A DNA stretch of 64,000 nt from Myceligenerans salitolerans (GCF_017349295.1 NZ_JAFMPK010000047.1:936580-1000579); one strand, 5' to 3'. Positions 45,673 through 55,434 are shown, counted from the first letter of the stretch. The notes: a model not told the origin generated them from the sequence alone. Made by a program: numbers and translations.

Positions 45673-46356
45673 ATGGACATCCTGCTGATCGGAGGCCTCT
45701 GGCTCGACGCGTCCGCGTGGGACGCCGTCGCTTCCGCGATGAGAGAGCAGGGTCATCGCCCCGTCCCGGTCGCGCTGCCCGGGCAGGGCGACGGGTCGAC
45801 GTCGGCCACGCTGGACGACCAGGTCGCCGCCGTGCTGACGGCGGTGGACGCCGCGGACAGGCCTCTGGTCGTCGGCCACTCCGCCGCCTGCACGCTGGCC
45901 TGGCTGGCGGCCGACGCACGGCCGGACGCCGTCGCCGGCGTGGCGCTCGTCGGCGGCATGCCCGGCAGCGACGGCGATCTCTACGCGGACTTCTTCGACG
46001 TCGAGGACGGCGTCATGCCGTTCCCGGGCTGGCACGCGTTCGAAGGCCCGGACTCCGCGGACCTCGACGAGGAGGCGAAGGCGTCGTTCTCCGCGCGTGC
46101 CGTGCCCGTACCGGAGGGGGTGTCGCGCGGCGTCGTCCGCCTGACCGACGAGCGCCGGTTCGACGTCCCGGTCACGCTGGTGTGCCCGGAGTTCACGCCC
46201 GGTCAGGCGAAGGAGTGGCTCGAGGCCGGCCAGATGCCTGAGCTCGCCAGGACACGGCGCCTCGAGTACGTCGACATCGACTCGGGCCACTGGCCGATGT
46301 TCACGAGGCCGGCCGAGCTGGCCGCGCTCCTGGCCCACGTGGCGGAAGGCCTGTGA
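45673..46356 (+). CDS. alpha/beta hydrolase
   Basis: 227 aa from ATG 45673. An alpha/beta hydrolase fold has the nucleophile elbow VVGHSAAC (Ser in GHSAA) and a C-terminal catalytic His in DSGHWPMF. The likely acid residue precedes it in VTLVCPEF. Small size and absence of a signal suggest a cytoplasmic esterase-like enzyme. Substrate unknown. Confidence 0.82.
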   Translation: MDILLIGGLWLDASAWDAVASAMREQGHRPVPVALPGQGDGSTSATLDDQVAAVLTAVDAADRPLVVGHSAACTLAWLAADARPDAVAGVALVGGMPGSDGDLYADFFDVEDGVMPFPGWHAFEGPDSADLDEEAKASFSARAVPVPEGVSRGVVRLTDERRFDVPVTLVCPEFTPGQAKEWLEAGQMPELARTRRLEYVDIDSGHWPMFTRPAELAALLAHVAEGL

Positions 46357-46394
46357 TCGAGGAGAGCCTGGGTTCGAGGACCGCCCGCCACTAG

Positions 46395-47762
<1,368 letters not shown>

Positions 47763-47996
47763 CGTCCCCTCGGGCGACGAGCACGAACCCGAGCACGGAA
47801 CCCCGAAAGTCACCGTGAACCAGACCCAGTCGTGCGCCGGTTCGGGCGCGACGGGAACGATCACCGGCAAGCCGGAGACGAACGCGACGAACGGTGTCGC
47901 GGCGGCCACCAGGAGACCGATCGCTCCCCTGTATCGTCCTCGTGCCCCCCCGATCCGGCCGAGACCCCTGGCCGACCGCGCACGCACAGGAGCAGC
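47763..47996. other. intergenic region with a minus-strand membrane-like open frame
   Basis: On the minus strand about 47775-47945 encodes a run typical of a membrane helix (AIGLLVAAATPFVAFVSG, then WVWFTVTFG). It lacks a start codon in frame, and a seven-G run lies just upstream of it. The following LGFVLVARGDV lies in another frame. It may be a decayed small membrane protein gene. The + strand carries the CAGGAG ribosome binding site of the MFS gene. Confidence 0.3.
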
Positions 47997-49499
47997 ATGC
48001 CCAGCGCCACTTCCCACCCCGACAAGCTCGACCGCACCGTCATCGTCACCGGACTCGTCGTGGTCGCGGGCATGATCATGGTGGTCCTCGACACCACCAT
48101 CGTGAACGTCGCCCTGGACTCGCTGAGCACCGACCTGGGTGCTCCGCTGTCCACCACGCAGTGGGTCGTCACGGGCTACCTGCTCGCCGTCGCCCTCGTC
48201 ATCCCCCTGACCGGCTGGGCGATGGACAGATTCGGCCCGAGGACCACGTGGATCACCTCGGTGAGCCTGTTCGTCGCCGGTTCGGCCCTGTGCGCCGCCG
48301 CCTGGAGCGTCGAGAGCCTGGTCGCGTTCCGCATCCTCCAGGGCCTCGGCGGGGGCATGCTCCTGCCCGCCGGACAGGCCATCATTACGAAGGCCGCGGG
48401 GCCGCGGCGGCTGGGACGCGCCATGAGCATCCTGGGAATCCCCATGCTCCTGGGCCCTGTGCTGGGGCCCGTCGTCGGCGGCCTGCTGGTGGAGTACGCG
48501 AACTGGCAGTGGATCTTCATCGTCAACGTTCCCGTCGGCATTCTCGCGATCGGACTCGCTTTCTGGAAGCTGCCCGACGGCGGCGCCCGCGCCGACGCCG
48601 GCCGTCTCGACGTGCGCGGCCTCGTCCTGCTCTCGGCGGGCCTCGCCGCACTGCTCTACGGCCTCTCCCGCGCCGACTCCCAGGGTGGCTTCGGCGCGTG
48701 GGACGTGCTCGGCTGGCTCCTCGGCGGCGGCACGGCACTGACGCTGTACGCGTGGCACAGCCTGCGCCAGGGCACCGCGTCGATCATCGATGTACGCCTG
48801 TTCACCGACAGGCGATTCGCCGCGGGAACGGTCGCCGTCTTCCTCGTGGCCGGCGCGATGTTCGGCGGCATGCTGCTGCTGGCGCTGTACTACCAGACGG
48901 TCCGCGACGAGGGCCCGCTCACCGCCGGCCTGCTGCTGGCCCCCCAGGGCGTGGGCGCGGTGGTCGCGATGGTGGTCGGCGGCCGGCTGAGCGACCGGTT
49001 CGGAGCCGGCTACGTGGTCCTCGCCGGCATCGCGCTCGCGCTGCTCGGCACGCTGCCGTTCACCGGGATCGGCGTCGACACGTCCTATGCCTGGCTGAGC
49101 GTGGCCCTGTTCGTGCGAGGCGTGGGACTCGGTGCGGTGATGATGCCGGCGATCGCCGCCGCCTACACGCGGCTGGGCGAGGACGTCGTCACGCGCGCCG
49201 CACCGACCCTGTCCGCCATGCAGCAACTGGGCGCCTCCCTCGGCAGCGCCGTGCTGGTGGCCGCGCTGACCCAGCGGTTCGGTGCGCTGCTCGCCGCCCA
49301 GGGCACCCAGGGACCGGACGGCGGGGCCGAGGGGTTCAGCACGTTGCCGCCGGCGGCGATGGCAGCCGCGGGGCCGCTCATGGCGGACGCGTTCGGCGTC
49401 GCGTTCTGGATCACGTTCGCGTGCACGGCGGTGATCGTCGTTCCCGCGCTGTTCCTCCCCCGGCACGGAGCAAGCGTCCGAAGTGCGACCTCCGGCTGA
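47997..49499 (+). CDS. DHA2-type MFS drug exporter (14 helices)
   Basis: 500 aa from ATG 47997 with CAGGAG upstream. About 14 hydrophobic helices. Motif D1 VVLDTTIVNVALDSL, motif A-like GWAMDRFGPRTTW and motif C LGPVLGPVVGGLL mark the DHA2 (EmrB/QacA) family of proton-driven exporters. It could export dialkyl amino acids or unrelated drugs. Confidence 0.87.
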   Translation: MPSATSHPDKLDRTVIVTGLVVVAGMIMVVLDTTIVNVALDSLSTDLGAPLSTTQWVVTGYLLAVALVIPLTGWAMDRFGPRTTWITSVSLFVAGSALCAAAWSVESLVAFRILQGLGGGMLLPAGQAIITKAAGPRRLGRAMSILGIPMLLGPVLGPVVGGLLVEYANWQWIFIVNVPVGILAIGLAFWKLPDGGARADAGRLDVRGLVLLSAGLAALLYGLSRADSQGGFGAWDVLGWLLGGGTALTLYAWHSLRQGTASIIDVRLFTDRRFAAGTVAVFLVAGAMFGGMLLLALYYQTVRDEGPLTAGLLLAPQGVGAVVAMVVGGRLSDRFGAGYVVLAGIALALLGTLPFTGIGVDTSYAWLSVALFVRGVGLGAVMMPAIAAAYTRLGEDVVTRAAPTLSAMQQLGASLGSAVLVAALTQRFGALLAAQGTQGPDGGAEGFSTLPPAAMAAAGPLMADAFGVAFWITFACTAVIVVPALFLPRHGASVRSATSG

Positions 49500-49605
49500 T
49501 CGTCCTGATGGCAACCACGACCAGGTGAGAGCGCGTTGGCGAGCGAATCCACCCCTGTTTAGCATCACTCGGTAAGCAGCCGCCCACCGCTGCTGTCGAC
49601 GCGAA

Positions 49606-50703
49606 ATGCGCTTCGGCCCGCTCGATCTGCCCGAACCACGCCGACATCTGGGGGTCACCATTCCCGGCAACCGGTACGCAGAAGCCTTCCATCAGCTGAC
49701 GGCACGAGCCAACGACGCCGGCCTGATGCGCCGCCGATACGGCTTCTACTGGACGATGATGCTGTTCTGGACGCTGGCCACGGTGGCGATCCTCGTCGCC
49801 GTAGCCATGCTGGGCGACACGTGGTTCCAGCTTCTCCTGGCGGCCCTGCTCGGCGTGACCATGTCTCAGCTCGCGTTCATCGGCCACGAAGCGGCACACC
49901 GGCAGATCTTCGCGTCCCAGGGCTGGAACGAGTGGACGGCTCGCGTGATCGCGGGGCTGCTCAACGGGATCAGCTACGAATGGTGGGTGGGTAAGCACGG
50001 GCTGCATCACGCGAACCCGAACAAGGAGCGGAAGGACCCTGACGTCCGGTCCCGCGTTCTTTCCTTCACTCCGGACAGCACCGACCGCCGCACCGGCGTG
50101 GCGGCGAGGCTCGCCCGGTACCAGGGCTACTACTTCCTGCCGCTGCTGTTGTTCGAGGGATTCTCCCTGCACGTCAGCTCGATCAGGACCATCCTCACGG
50201 GCAAGGGGGTCACTCGCCGCTGGACGGAGATCCTCTTCGTCGGGGTCCGGGTGGTCGGGTACCTCGCCTTCCTGTTCATCGTCCTGCCGCCGGGAATGGC
50301 GGCCGCCTTCGTCGCCGTCCAGGTCGCCGTGTTCGGGTTCCTGCTGGGCGGCGCGTTCTCCCCCAACCACATAGGGATGCCCACCGTCCCGCACGACGCC
50401 GACATCGACTTCCTGCGCCGGCAGATCTACATGTCACGCAACGTCCGGGGCGGACCGCTGGTGCATTTCTTCATGGGCGGGCTGGAGTACCAGGTGGAGC
50501 ATCACCTGTTCCCGATGGCGCCCCGGCCCAACCTGCCCGCGCTGCGAAAGGTCGTCCGCAGGTACTGCGCCGAGAACGACATTCCGTACACGGAGACATC
50601 GCTCGGCGAGGCATTCCGGACGATCATCGCCTACCTGAACCAGGTCGGGCTCAAGCACCGCGACCCCTACACCTGTCCACTCGTCCGCCGGTACCGCGGC
50701 TGA
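49606..50703 (+). CDS. membrane fatty acid desaturase
   Basis: 365 aa from ATG 49606. Three histidine boxes bind the di-iron centre: GHEAAH (about residue 94), GKHGLHHANPN and YQVEHHLFP (the QxxHH form). Four or more transmembrane helices are seen (WTMMLFWTLATVAILVAVAML and others). There is no fused cytochrome b5. It introduces a double bond into an acyl chain using electrons from a ferredoxin, which is encoded 14 bp downstream. The QxxHH third box is typical of front-end (delta-5/6-like) desaturases. Confidence 0.88.
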   Translation: MRFGPLDLPEPRRHLGVTIPGNRYAEAFHQLTARANDAGLMRRRYGFYWTMMLFWTLATVAILVAVAMLGDTWFQLLLAALLGVTMSQLAFIGHEAAHRQIFASQGWNEWTARVIAGLLNGISYEWWVGKHGLHHANPNKERKDPDVRSRVLSFTPDSTDRRTGVAARLARYQGYYFLPLLLFEGFSLHVSSIRTILTGKGVTRRWTEILFVGVRVVGYLAFLFIVLPPGMAAAFVAVQVAVFGFLLGGAFSPNHIGMPTVPHDADIDFLRRQIYMSRNVRGGPLVHFFMGGLEYQVEHHLFPMAPRPNLPALRKVVRRYCAENDIPYTETSLGEAFRTIIAYLNQVGLKHRDPYTCPLVRRYRG

Positions 50704-50717
50704 AGCATGGAGGACGC

Positions 50718-50936
50718 ATGCCCATGAGAGTCACCATCGACCCGACCACCTGCATCGCCTCCGGCAACTGCAGTCAGACGGCACCGCGAGTGTTCGCGAA
50801 CCGGGAGGCCGACGGCGGTTTCGTCAGCGTGATCGACGAGAACCCGCCCGAGTCCGAGTGGCCGTCCGCCCGCGAGGCCGAGGGCCTGTGCCCGTCAGCG
50901 ACGATCCACCTCGAGGAATCCGAGGGCTCGGAGTAG
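50718..50936 (+). CDS. 3Fe-4S type ferredoxin
   Basis: 72 aa from ATG 50718 with GGAGGACGC upstream. Cluster ligands: CIASGNC (Cx5C) with the final Cys in GLCPSAT, the arrangement of small [3Fe-4S] ferredoxins that usually serve P450s. The first residue pair is spaced as in that family. Directly following a desaturase, it is probably that enzyme's electron donor; no ferredoxin reductase is nearby. Confidence 0.85.
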   Translation: MPMRVTIDPTTCIASGNCSQTAPRVFANREADGGFVSVIDENPPESEWPSAREAEGLCPSATIHLEESEGSE

Positions 50937-51025
50937 TCTCGCTGCCGCCGGTGAGCACGACGAACGTGTCGTGGTCCGGGGGCGGTCCCGCTCGCCTCCC
51001 CCGTCACCCGAACCGCCCGGACCGC

Positions 51026-51475
51026 CTAGTGAGCCCGACCGTCGAGAGCCGTCATGAGGTCGATGAGTTCGGACCAGCGAGAGTGCGGTAGCGGGGCGAA
51101 CAGATCCTCGGCGGCCGCCTGGTAGGCACGCAGCCAGGTCTCCGCCTGTCGCGCGCCCTCGGACGTGGCGATCATCTGGGTCACCCGCCGGTCGGCGGGA
51201 TCCTGGGAACGCTCGACGAGCCCGTCCCGGACGAGAGCCTCGAGCAGTGTCGACGCCGTGCCCTGTGCGATGCCGACGGCCGCGGCCACATCGGTGACGC
51301 GGATCGGGCCGGACCGGTTGACCTCCACCAGGACACGCGCCCGTGGGAAGGACACGCCGACCTCGCCGAGTCGGTCGTCGAACTCGCGGGCGAGGATCTT
51401 GGCGACGCGCCCGAACGTGTCGGCGAGCTCGACGGCCGTCGGTCCGGCCTTCTGTCCGTCGGGTCGGTCTGGCAT
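51026..51475 (-). CDS. MarR family transcription regulator
   Basis: 149 aa from ATG 51475; a longer upstream frame would start inside the divergent promoter. A winged helix (IRVTDVAAAVGIAQGTASTLLEALVRDGLVERSQDPADRR) has the DRR wing typical of MarR. It faces a palindromic site 41 bp upstream and a decayed NAD-binding gene. It is probably autoregulated through that site. Confidence 0.85.
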   Translation of the reverse strand: MPDRPDGQKAGPTAVELADTFGRVAKILAREFDDRLGEVGVSFPRARVLVEVNRSGPIRVTDVAAAVGIAQGTASTLLEALVRDGLVERSQDPADRRVTQMIATSEGARQAETWLRAYQAAAEDLFAPLPHSRWSELIDLMTALDGRAH

Positions 51476-51515
51476 GACGAAGCCTCTCCTCCAGTACTTC
51501 CCTTGACACCAGTAT

Positions 51516-51547
51516 GCATTGGCGTCAATCCATTGACATGGATGCAT
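51516..51547. promoter_or_regulatory. MarR-type operator in the divergent promoter
   Basis: TGCAT-N5-TCAAT-CC-ATTGA-N5-ATGCA: an interrupted palindrome with two perfect 5-bp pairs on each side of a 2-bp centre, adjacent to TTGACA (51504-51509). It overlaps the start of the decayed divergent gene at 51538. Confidence 0.6.
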
Positions 51548-51710
51548 CGCGCCCGACGCATCCCCGCGATACGCCCGCGGCGAGCATCGCCCTCGACAAC
51601 GAGGAGTCTTCCACGCACATCTTCCTGGCCGGCGGACGCGACGTCGTGGACAAGCCCCTGATCCGCCGACTGCGCGCCGACGGACACACGGTCGCAGCCC
51701 TGGCACGATC
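51538..51710 (+). pseudogene. decayed NAD(P)-binding epimerase/reductase gene
   Basis: After an ATG at 51538 the frame reaches HIFLAGGRDVVDKPLIRRLRADGHTVAALARSE. This is a degenerate version of the N-terminal Rossmann motif of NAD-dependent epimerase/dehydratases (normally GATGxxG...PL...L...GH.V..L.R). Only this first beta-alpha-beta piece remains, then the frame runs on without homology. MarR genes are often divergent from such reductases, so this was probably the regulator's original target. Confidence 0.5.
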
Positions 51711-51911
51711 GGAACTCACACGGTGGAGAGCCGAACCCGCGCACCGGTCGGCGGCACGTCACCGCTGCAGCAGCACGGCGGTGCCCGCCGGGGAAACCAT
51801 GGGGCCCACCCTCGGACGGACCCCCGGAAGGGAATCTCCACCTCGCGGCGGAGAGAAGATCAGCCGAGCGGTTTATTGTCCCCCACCAGCGGCGATGCTT
51901 GGGTGGAGGAC
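51711..51911 (+). promoter_or_regulatory. upstream region of the peptidase gene
   Basis: Gene debris ends here and the peptidase promoter must lie in these 200 bp. GGAGGAC just precedes the ATG at 51912. No operator was recognised. Confidence 0.25.
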
Positions 51912-53567
51912 ATGGTGACGACGAGACGAACGGTACGAGCGGTCGCCTTGGCGACCTCCCTTCTCCTGTGTACGACGGCGCTTCCCGCCGTGGCTCAGGC
52001 CGATGACCCCAGCACCCCCTCGACCGCGTCGCGAGACGCCGTCCAGGTGCCCGAGATCGCCTGGGACGCCTGCGACGGCGCCGCGGCGTTCGACTGCGCC
52101 TCCGTGGAGGTCCCCAGCGACTACGACCGCCCGCACGGCCCGACGACGACGGTCGCCGTGACCCGCCTGCCCGCGACGGACCCGGCGAACCGGATCGGCA
52201 GCGTGTTCGTGAACTTCGGCGGCCCCGGCGGCGAGGGGGTGTCCACACTGCACCTGCTCGGGCAGCAGTTGTTCGAGCCGTCCGTCCGCGAGCGGTTCGA
52301 CATCGTGTCGTTCGACCCGCGGGGGGTCGGGCAGTCGGACCCGGCGACCTGCTACCCGGACGAGGAGAGCGAGATCGAGGCGACGTCGAGAATGCTCGCC
52401 GAGCTCCCGACGACCCGGTGGGAGGAGACGCGGTACATCCTCGAGACGGCGCAGCTCGGATTCGCCTGCACCACGACGTCACCGGACCGGTTCTCCACGG
52501 CGTCGTCGGCGAACGTGGCACGTGACATGGACGTGCTGCGGCAGGCGGTGGGCGACGACGAGCTCACCTACGTCGGCTACTCGTACGGCACGATCCTCGG
52601 CGCCACGTACGGCATGCTCTTCCCCGACTCCGTGCGCGCGATGGTGCTGGACGGCCCGCTCGACCCGCGCGAGTGGTCCGGCGTGGGCAGCGACGAACTG
52701 GTGAACGCGCGGCTGCTCCAGCCGCGCGGCGCCCACGAGGCGTTCGGCGAGCTGTGGCGTCTGTGCGAGAAGGCCGGCCCGGCGGATTGCTCGACGGCGT
52801 CGCTCGGCGACCCCGCCGAGATCGCGGAGCAGGTGCTCACCGAGGTGCAGAAGACGCCCGTCGAGGTGCCGATCGGCGACGGGGAGACCTTCACCTACAC
52901 GTACACCAGCCTCGTCCTCGACACGTTCTTCAACCTGTACGGTGTGGCCGGTTACGCCGCCATCGCCGACATGTACACGTACCTCGCCACCGAGCTCGGA
53001 CTCGTGGGGACCGCCCGCTCCCGCGCCGCTGCCCCGGACCTGGATCTGTCCCGGTTCCACAGGCGCGTCGAGGACTACCCCTCGATCGGCACCCAGTACG
53101 CGACCTTCTGCGCCGACGTCCGGACGCCGCGCAACCCCTGGGCCTACCCCCGCAAGGTCGCCCAGCTCAACGAGCGGTACCCGCACTTCGGGCTCGCCCG
53201 CGGCTGGCTCGGCGTCCTGTGTGCTTCCATGCCCCTCCAGGACGAGGACGCGTGGACCGGACCATGGCACCAGTCCGTCGACGCTCCGGTACTGGTCATC
53301 GGCACCCGCTTCGACCCGGCCACCCACTACGACCACACCGCGCCGTACGCGTCGCTGTGGCCGGACGCCCGCACCCTCACGATCGAGGGGTACGGCCACA
53401 CGAGCCCCAACGTGGGCAGCCCGTGCGCCCACGCGGCGATCGCGGACTACCTGGTGACCCTGACCGCCACGGACGGCGCCACGTGCGAGGCAGCCCAGCC
53501 GTTCGACTCGGCGGCGCCTGAGAGCGAGCAGCAGGGCCTGCAGGAGCTGCGGTTCGCGGGTTTCTGA
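51912..53567 (+). CDS. secreted alpha/beta hydrolase, TAP-like tripeptidyl aminopeptidase
   Basis: 551 aa from ATG 51912 (TGGAGGAC upstream). The signal peptide (about 1-32) ends near AVAQADD. The catalytic triad is nucleophile GYSYGT, Asp in TRFDPATHYDH and His in GYGHTSPN. A cap region lies between the first two. The C-terminal part matches the TAP-like domain. Enzymes of this family release N-terminal tripeptides or act as esterases; the M. tuberculosis relatives lie near glnA2/panB, as here. The mature enzyme is expected outside the membrane. Confidence 0.85.
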   Translation: MVTTRRTVRAVALATSLLLCTTALPAVAQADDPSTPSTASRDAVQVPEIAWDACDGAAAFDCASVEVPSDYDRPHGPTTTVAVTRLPATDPANRIGSVFVNFGGPGGEGVSTLHLLGQQLFEPSVRERFDIVSFDPRGVGQSDPATCYPDEESEIEATSRMLAELPTTRWEETRYILETAQLGFACTTTSPDRFSTASSANVARDMDVLRQAVGDDELTYVGYSYGTILGATYGMLFPDSVRAMVLDGPLDPREWSGVGSDELVNARLLQPRGAHEAFGELWRLCEKAGPADCSTASLGDPAEIAEQVLTEVQKTPVEVPIGDGETFTYTYTSLVLDTFFNLYGVAGYAAIADMYTYLATELGLVGTARSRAAAPDLDLSRFHRRVEDYPSIGTQYATFCADVRTPRNPWAYPRKVAQLNERYPHFGLARGWLGVLCASMPLQDEDAWTGPWHQSVDAPVLVIGTRFDPATHYDHTAPYASLWPDARTLTIEGYGHTSPNVGSPCAHAAIADYLVTLTATDGATCEAAQPFDSAAPESEQQGLQELRFAGF

Positions 53568-53604
53568 GACGAGTGCGGTGAGGACTCCCGCGCTGCTTCA
53601 CTGA

Positions 53605-53646
53605 CGGCCATACGCCGCCCTCGGGTTCCGGGGCGACGTATGGCCG
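53605..53646 (+). terminator. hairpin after the peptidase gene
   Basis: A perfect 10-bp stem (CGGCCATACG / CGTATGGCCG) extended by an inner GC stem lies ~40 bp after the stop. Confidence 0.6.
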
Positions 53647-53723
53647 CGTCAGGGGGTCCCGCTGCGTTGTGCGGCATTCTCGGTTCCTCGCCCAGGCTGC
53701 CATCCTCGCGAACGAGCACCTCG

Positions 53724-53774
53724 GCCCGACAGCCTGCTCACGGCCTGGGACGGGTAGGCCTGCATGCTTGAGAG
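53724..53774 (+). repeat. remnant of a DUF234 ATPase 3' end (left copy of a direct repeat)
   Basis: This ~50-bp stretch repeats the end of the ATPase gene at about 55273-55326 with a few mismatches and one small indel. In the matching frame it reads PDSLLTAWDG-stop, compared with PDRLLTAWDE-stop in the intact gene. The match continues ~20 bp past the stop codon. It is what is left of an earlier copy or of a duplication event. Confidence 0.65.
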
Positions 53775-53805
53775 CAGCCCGTAGGCGCAGCGCCGGCGGG
53801 CCTGG

Positions 53806-53833
53806 TTGCGCGAAGCGATCGGAGAGATACTCT
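53806..53833 (+). promoter_or_regulatory. promoter candidate of the DUF234 ATPase
   Basis: TTGCGC (53806-53811) and TACTCT (53828-53833) with a 16-bp spacer. The -10 box lies inside the left arm of the inverted repeat, so a protein bound there would block the promoter. Confidence 0.4.
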
Positions 53834-53880
53834 CGTTGGTGAGAGTCTCTCCGATGAGACTCTCACCAACGAGAGTATCT
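53825..53880. promoter_or_regulatory. perfect 25-bp inverted repeat upstream of the DUF234 ATPase
   Basis: Two perfect 25-bp arms (53825-53849 and 53856-53880) are separated by 6 bp and end 5 bp before the ATG. Each arm itself contains the quasi-palindrome ACTCTC-N6-GAGAGT. The whole reads as two operator sites in inverted order, or as a very strong mRNA hairpin next to the ribosome binding site. Confidence 0.85.
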
Positions 53881-53885
53881 GGAGC

Positions 53886-55307
53886 ATGATGGACGGGTTC
53901 ATCGGTCGCGAACGGGAGCTCGCCATCCTTGATGGCAAGCTCAGCAAGGTGCGTGCCAGCAGGCGGGGACCTGCTGGCCAAGCAGTACTGATCCGTGGAC
54001 GACGGCGCGTCGGCAAGTCACGCCTCGTGGAGCAGTTCGTCGAGCGGGCCGGCGTACCGCACGTCTTCTTCACCGCGGTCGGCGGCAATCGGGACGAGGA
54101 CCTGGTGGGCTTCGTCCAAGAAGTCATCACCTCAGATCTCCCGGAGAGCGCGTCCGCTGCGGACTTCGCTGACCCCACCACCTGGGACGCGGCGTTCCGT
54201 GTCCTGGCGTCGGTATTGCCACAGGACTCGCCGAGCGTCGTCGTGATCGATGAGCTCCCCTACCTCGTCCGTGACGACCCAGCGTTCGAGGGCGCCCTCC
54301 AGAAAGCATTCGACAGAACGCTGTCGAAGCTGCCGGTCCTGCTACTGCTGATCGGGTCCGACACCGCAATGATGGAACGCCTCAATACCCATGGACGCCC
54401 CTTCTACCAGCGCGGTACGGAGCTGATCGTTCCACCTCTGACGCCCTCCGACGTCGCGTCGATGCTTGGCCTCCAGGCCGCAGACGCGTTCGATGCGTAC
54501 CTTGTGACGGGTGGGCTGCCTCTCCTCCTGACCGAGTGGGACACGGGAGAAGGGCTGTGGAACTACCTGGAACGTGGGCTGCATGACCCCACGTCGGCAC
54601 TCCTCGTGAGCGGTGAGCGCACGCTGGCCGCCGAGTTCCCCACCGAAGCCCAGGCGAGATCGATCCTCTCGGCTATCGGACATGGCGAGCGCACCTACTC
54701 ACTGATCGCGCGAGCGTCCGGCATCGGACCGAACGTCTTGAACCGATCGCTGCGGCTTCTCGTCGAGCGTCGCGCCGTCGTGGCTCGAACGCCGCTGTCG
54801 ACGAGGCCTAGCAAGGAGACCCGCTACTGGATCGACGACCCGTACCTCCGGTTCTGGCTGTCCTTCGTCCAACCCGGGATCGCTCAGATCGAACGCGGAC
54901 GTGGTGACCGAGTGTTCGAAACCGTGCGAAAGCAGTGGACGACCTGGCGCGGCAGGGCGATCGAGCCCGTGATCCGCGATGCGCTCTGGCGATTCGCGGA
55001 TGACGAGATCGCACCCGGAACCAACGTCGTGGGGGGCTACTGGACGCGGACCAACGACCCCGAGATCGACCTGGTCGGAGCCGACCGCGAGCCGATCGCC
55101 AAGACTCTGACGTTCGTAGGCTCGATCAAGTGGCTGGAGAACCGGCCGTTCGATCACCGTGACGCCACGCGACTCGTCGTTCATCGCTCGCAGTTGCCGG
55201 GAGCCACGGACGAGACCCCACTCGTGGCGGTGTCCCGCAGCGAGGCGTCGCTCGACGGGCTGACGATCATCGGGCCTGACCGCCTGCTCACCGCCTGGGA
55301 CGAGTAG
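53886..55307 (+). CDS. AAA-type ATPase with C-terminal DUF234 nuclease-like domain
   Basis: 473 aa (ATG 53886; ATG 53889 is equally possible). An archaeal-type STAND/AAA domain has Walker A GRRRVGKSRL (about 37-46) and Walker B VVVIDELPYL (about 119). A winged-helix part follows (AQARSILSAIGHGERTYSLIARASGIGPNVLNRSLRLLVER). The C-terminal DUF234 region shows DPEIDLVGAD and then FVGSIKW, a PD-(D/E)xK-like pattern with SIK in place of ExK. Such proteins are often found in defence or mobile regions; the role is unknown. GC and codon use are lower than in the backbone. Confidence 0.78.
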   Translation: MMDGFIGRERELAILDGKLSKVRASRRGPAGQAVLIRGRRRVGKSRLVEQFVERAGVPHVFFTAVGGNRDEDLVGFVQEVITSDLPESASAADFADPTTWDAAFRVLASVLPQDSPSVVVIDELPYLVRDDPAFEGALQKAFDRTLSKLPVLLLLIGSDTAMMERLNTHGRPFYQRGTELIVPPLTPSDVASMLGLQAADAFDAYLVTGGLPLLLTEWDTGEGLWNYLERGLHDPTSALLVSGERTLAAEFPTEAQARSILSAIGHGERTYSLIARASGIGPNVLNRSLRLLVERRAVVARTPLSTRPSKETRYWIDDPYLRFWLSFVQPGIAQIERGRGDRVFETVRKQWTTWRGRAIEPVIRDALWRFADDEIAPGTNVVGGYWTRTNDPEIDLVGADREPIAKTLTFVGSIKWLENRPFDHRDATRLVVHRSQLPGATDETPLVAVSRSEASLDGLTIIGPDRLLTAWDE

Positions 55308-55326
55308 GGACCTGAATGCTCGAGAG
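55273..55326 (+). repeat. right copy of the ATPase 3'-end direct repeat
   Basis: The last codons of the ATPase gene and the following ~20 bp match 53724-53774. The two copies bracket the complete ATPase gene and its inverted repeat. Confidence 0.65.
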
Positions 55327-55351
55327 AGCTGGTCGGCACGGCGTCTGCTGC

Positions 55352-55394
55352 GGTCAGGCCGTCAAGAGCGGACGAGCCGGCCCATGCGCCGGGT
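55352..55394. repeat. duplicated 3' end of rnpB (distal attachment-site-like repeat)
   Basis: 43 bp matching the true rnpB 3' end (57224-57266) at 38 positions, including AGAGCGGACGAGCCGGCCCA and the following CGCCGGGT. The two copies lie 1.87 kb apart in direct orientation and enclose the AbiE pair. It has the character of an att core left by integration at rnpB. Confidence 0.75.
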
Positions 55395-55434
55395 AAGTGC
55401 TGCTGGGGAAACGCGGGGGTATAGCTGGACATTG

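Noticed and set aside
53825-53880. Ordinary intrinsic terminator
   Set aside because: It ends 5 bp before a start codon, overlaps the predicted promoter and has nested operator-like symmetry, unlike the terminators seen elsewhere here.
55352-55394. A second rnpB gene
   Set aside because: Only the 3' terminal segment is repeated; the conserved RNase P core is absent there.
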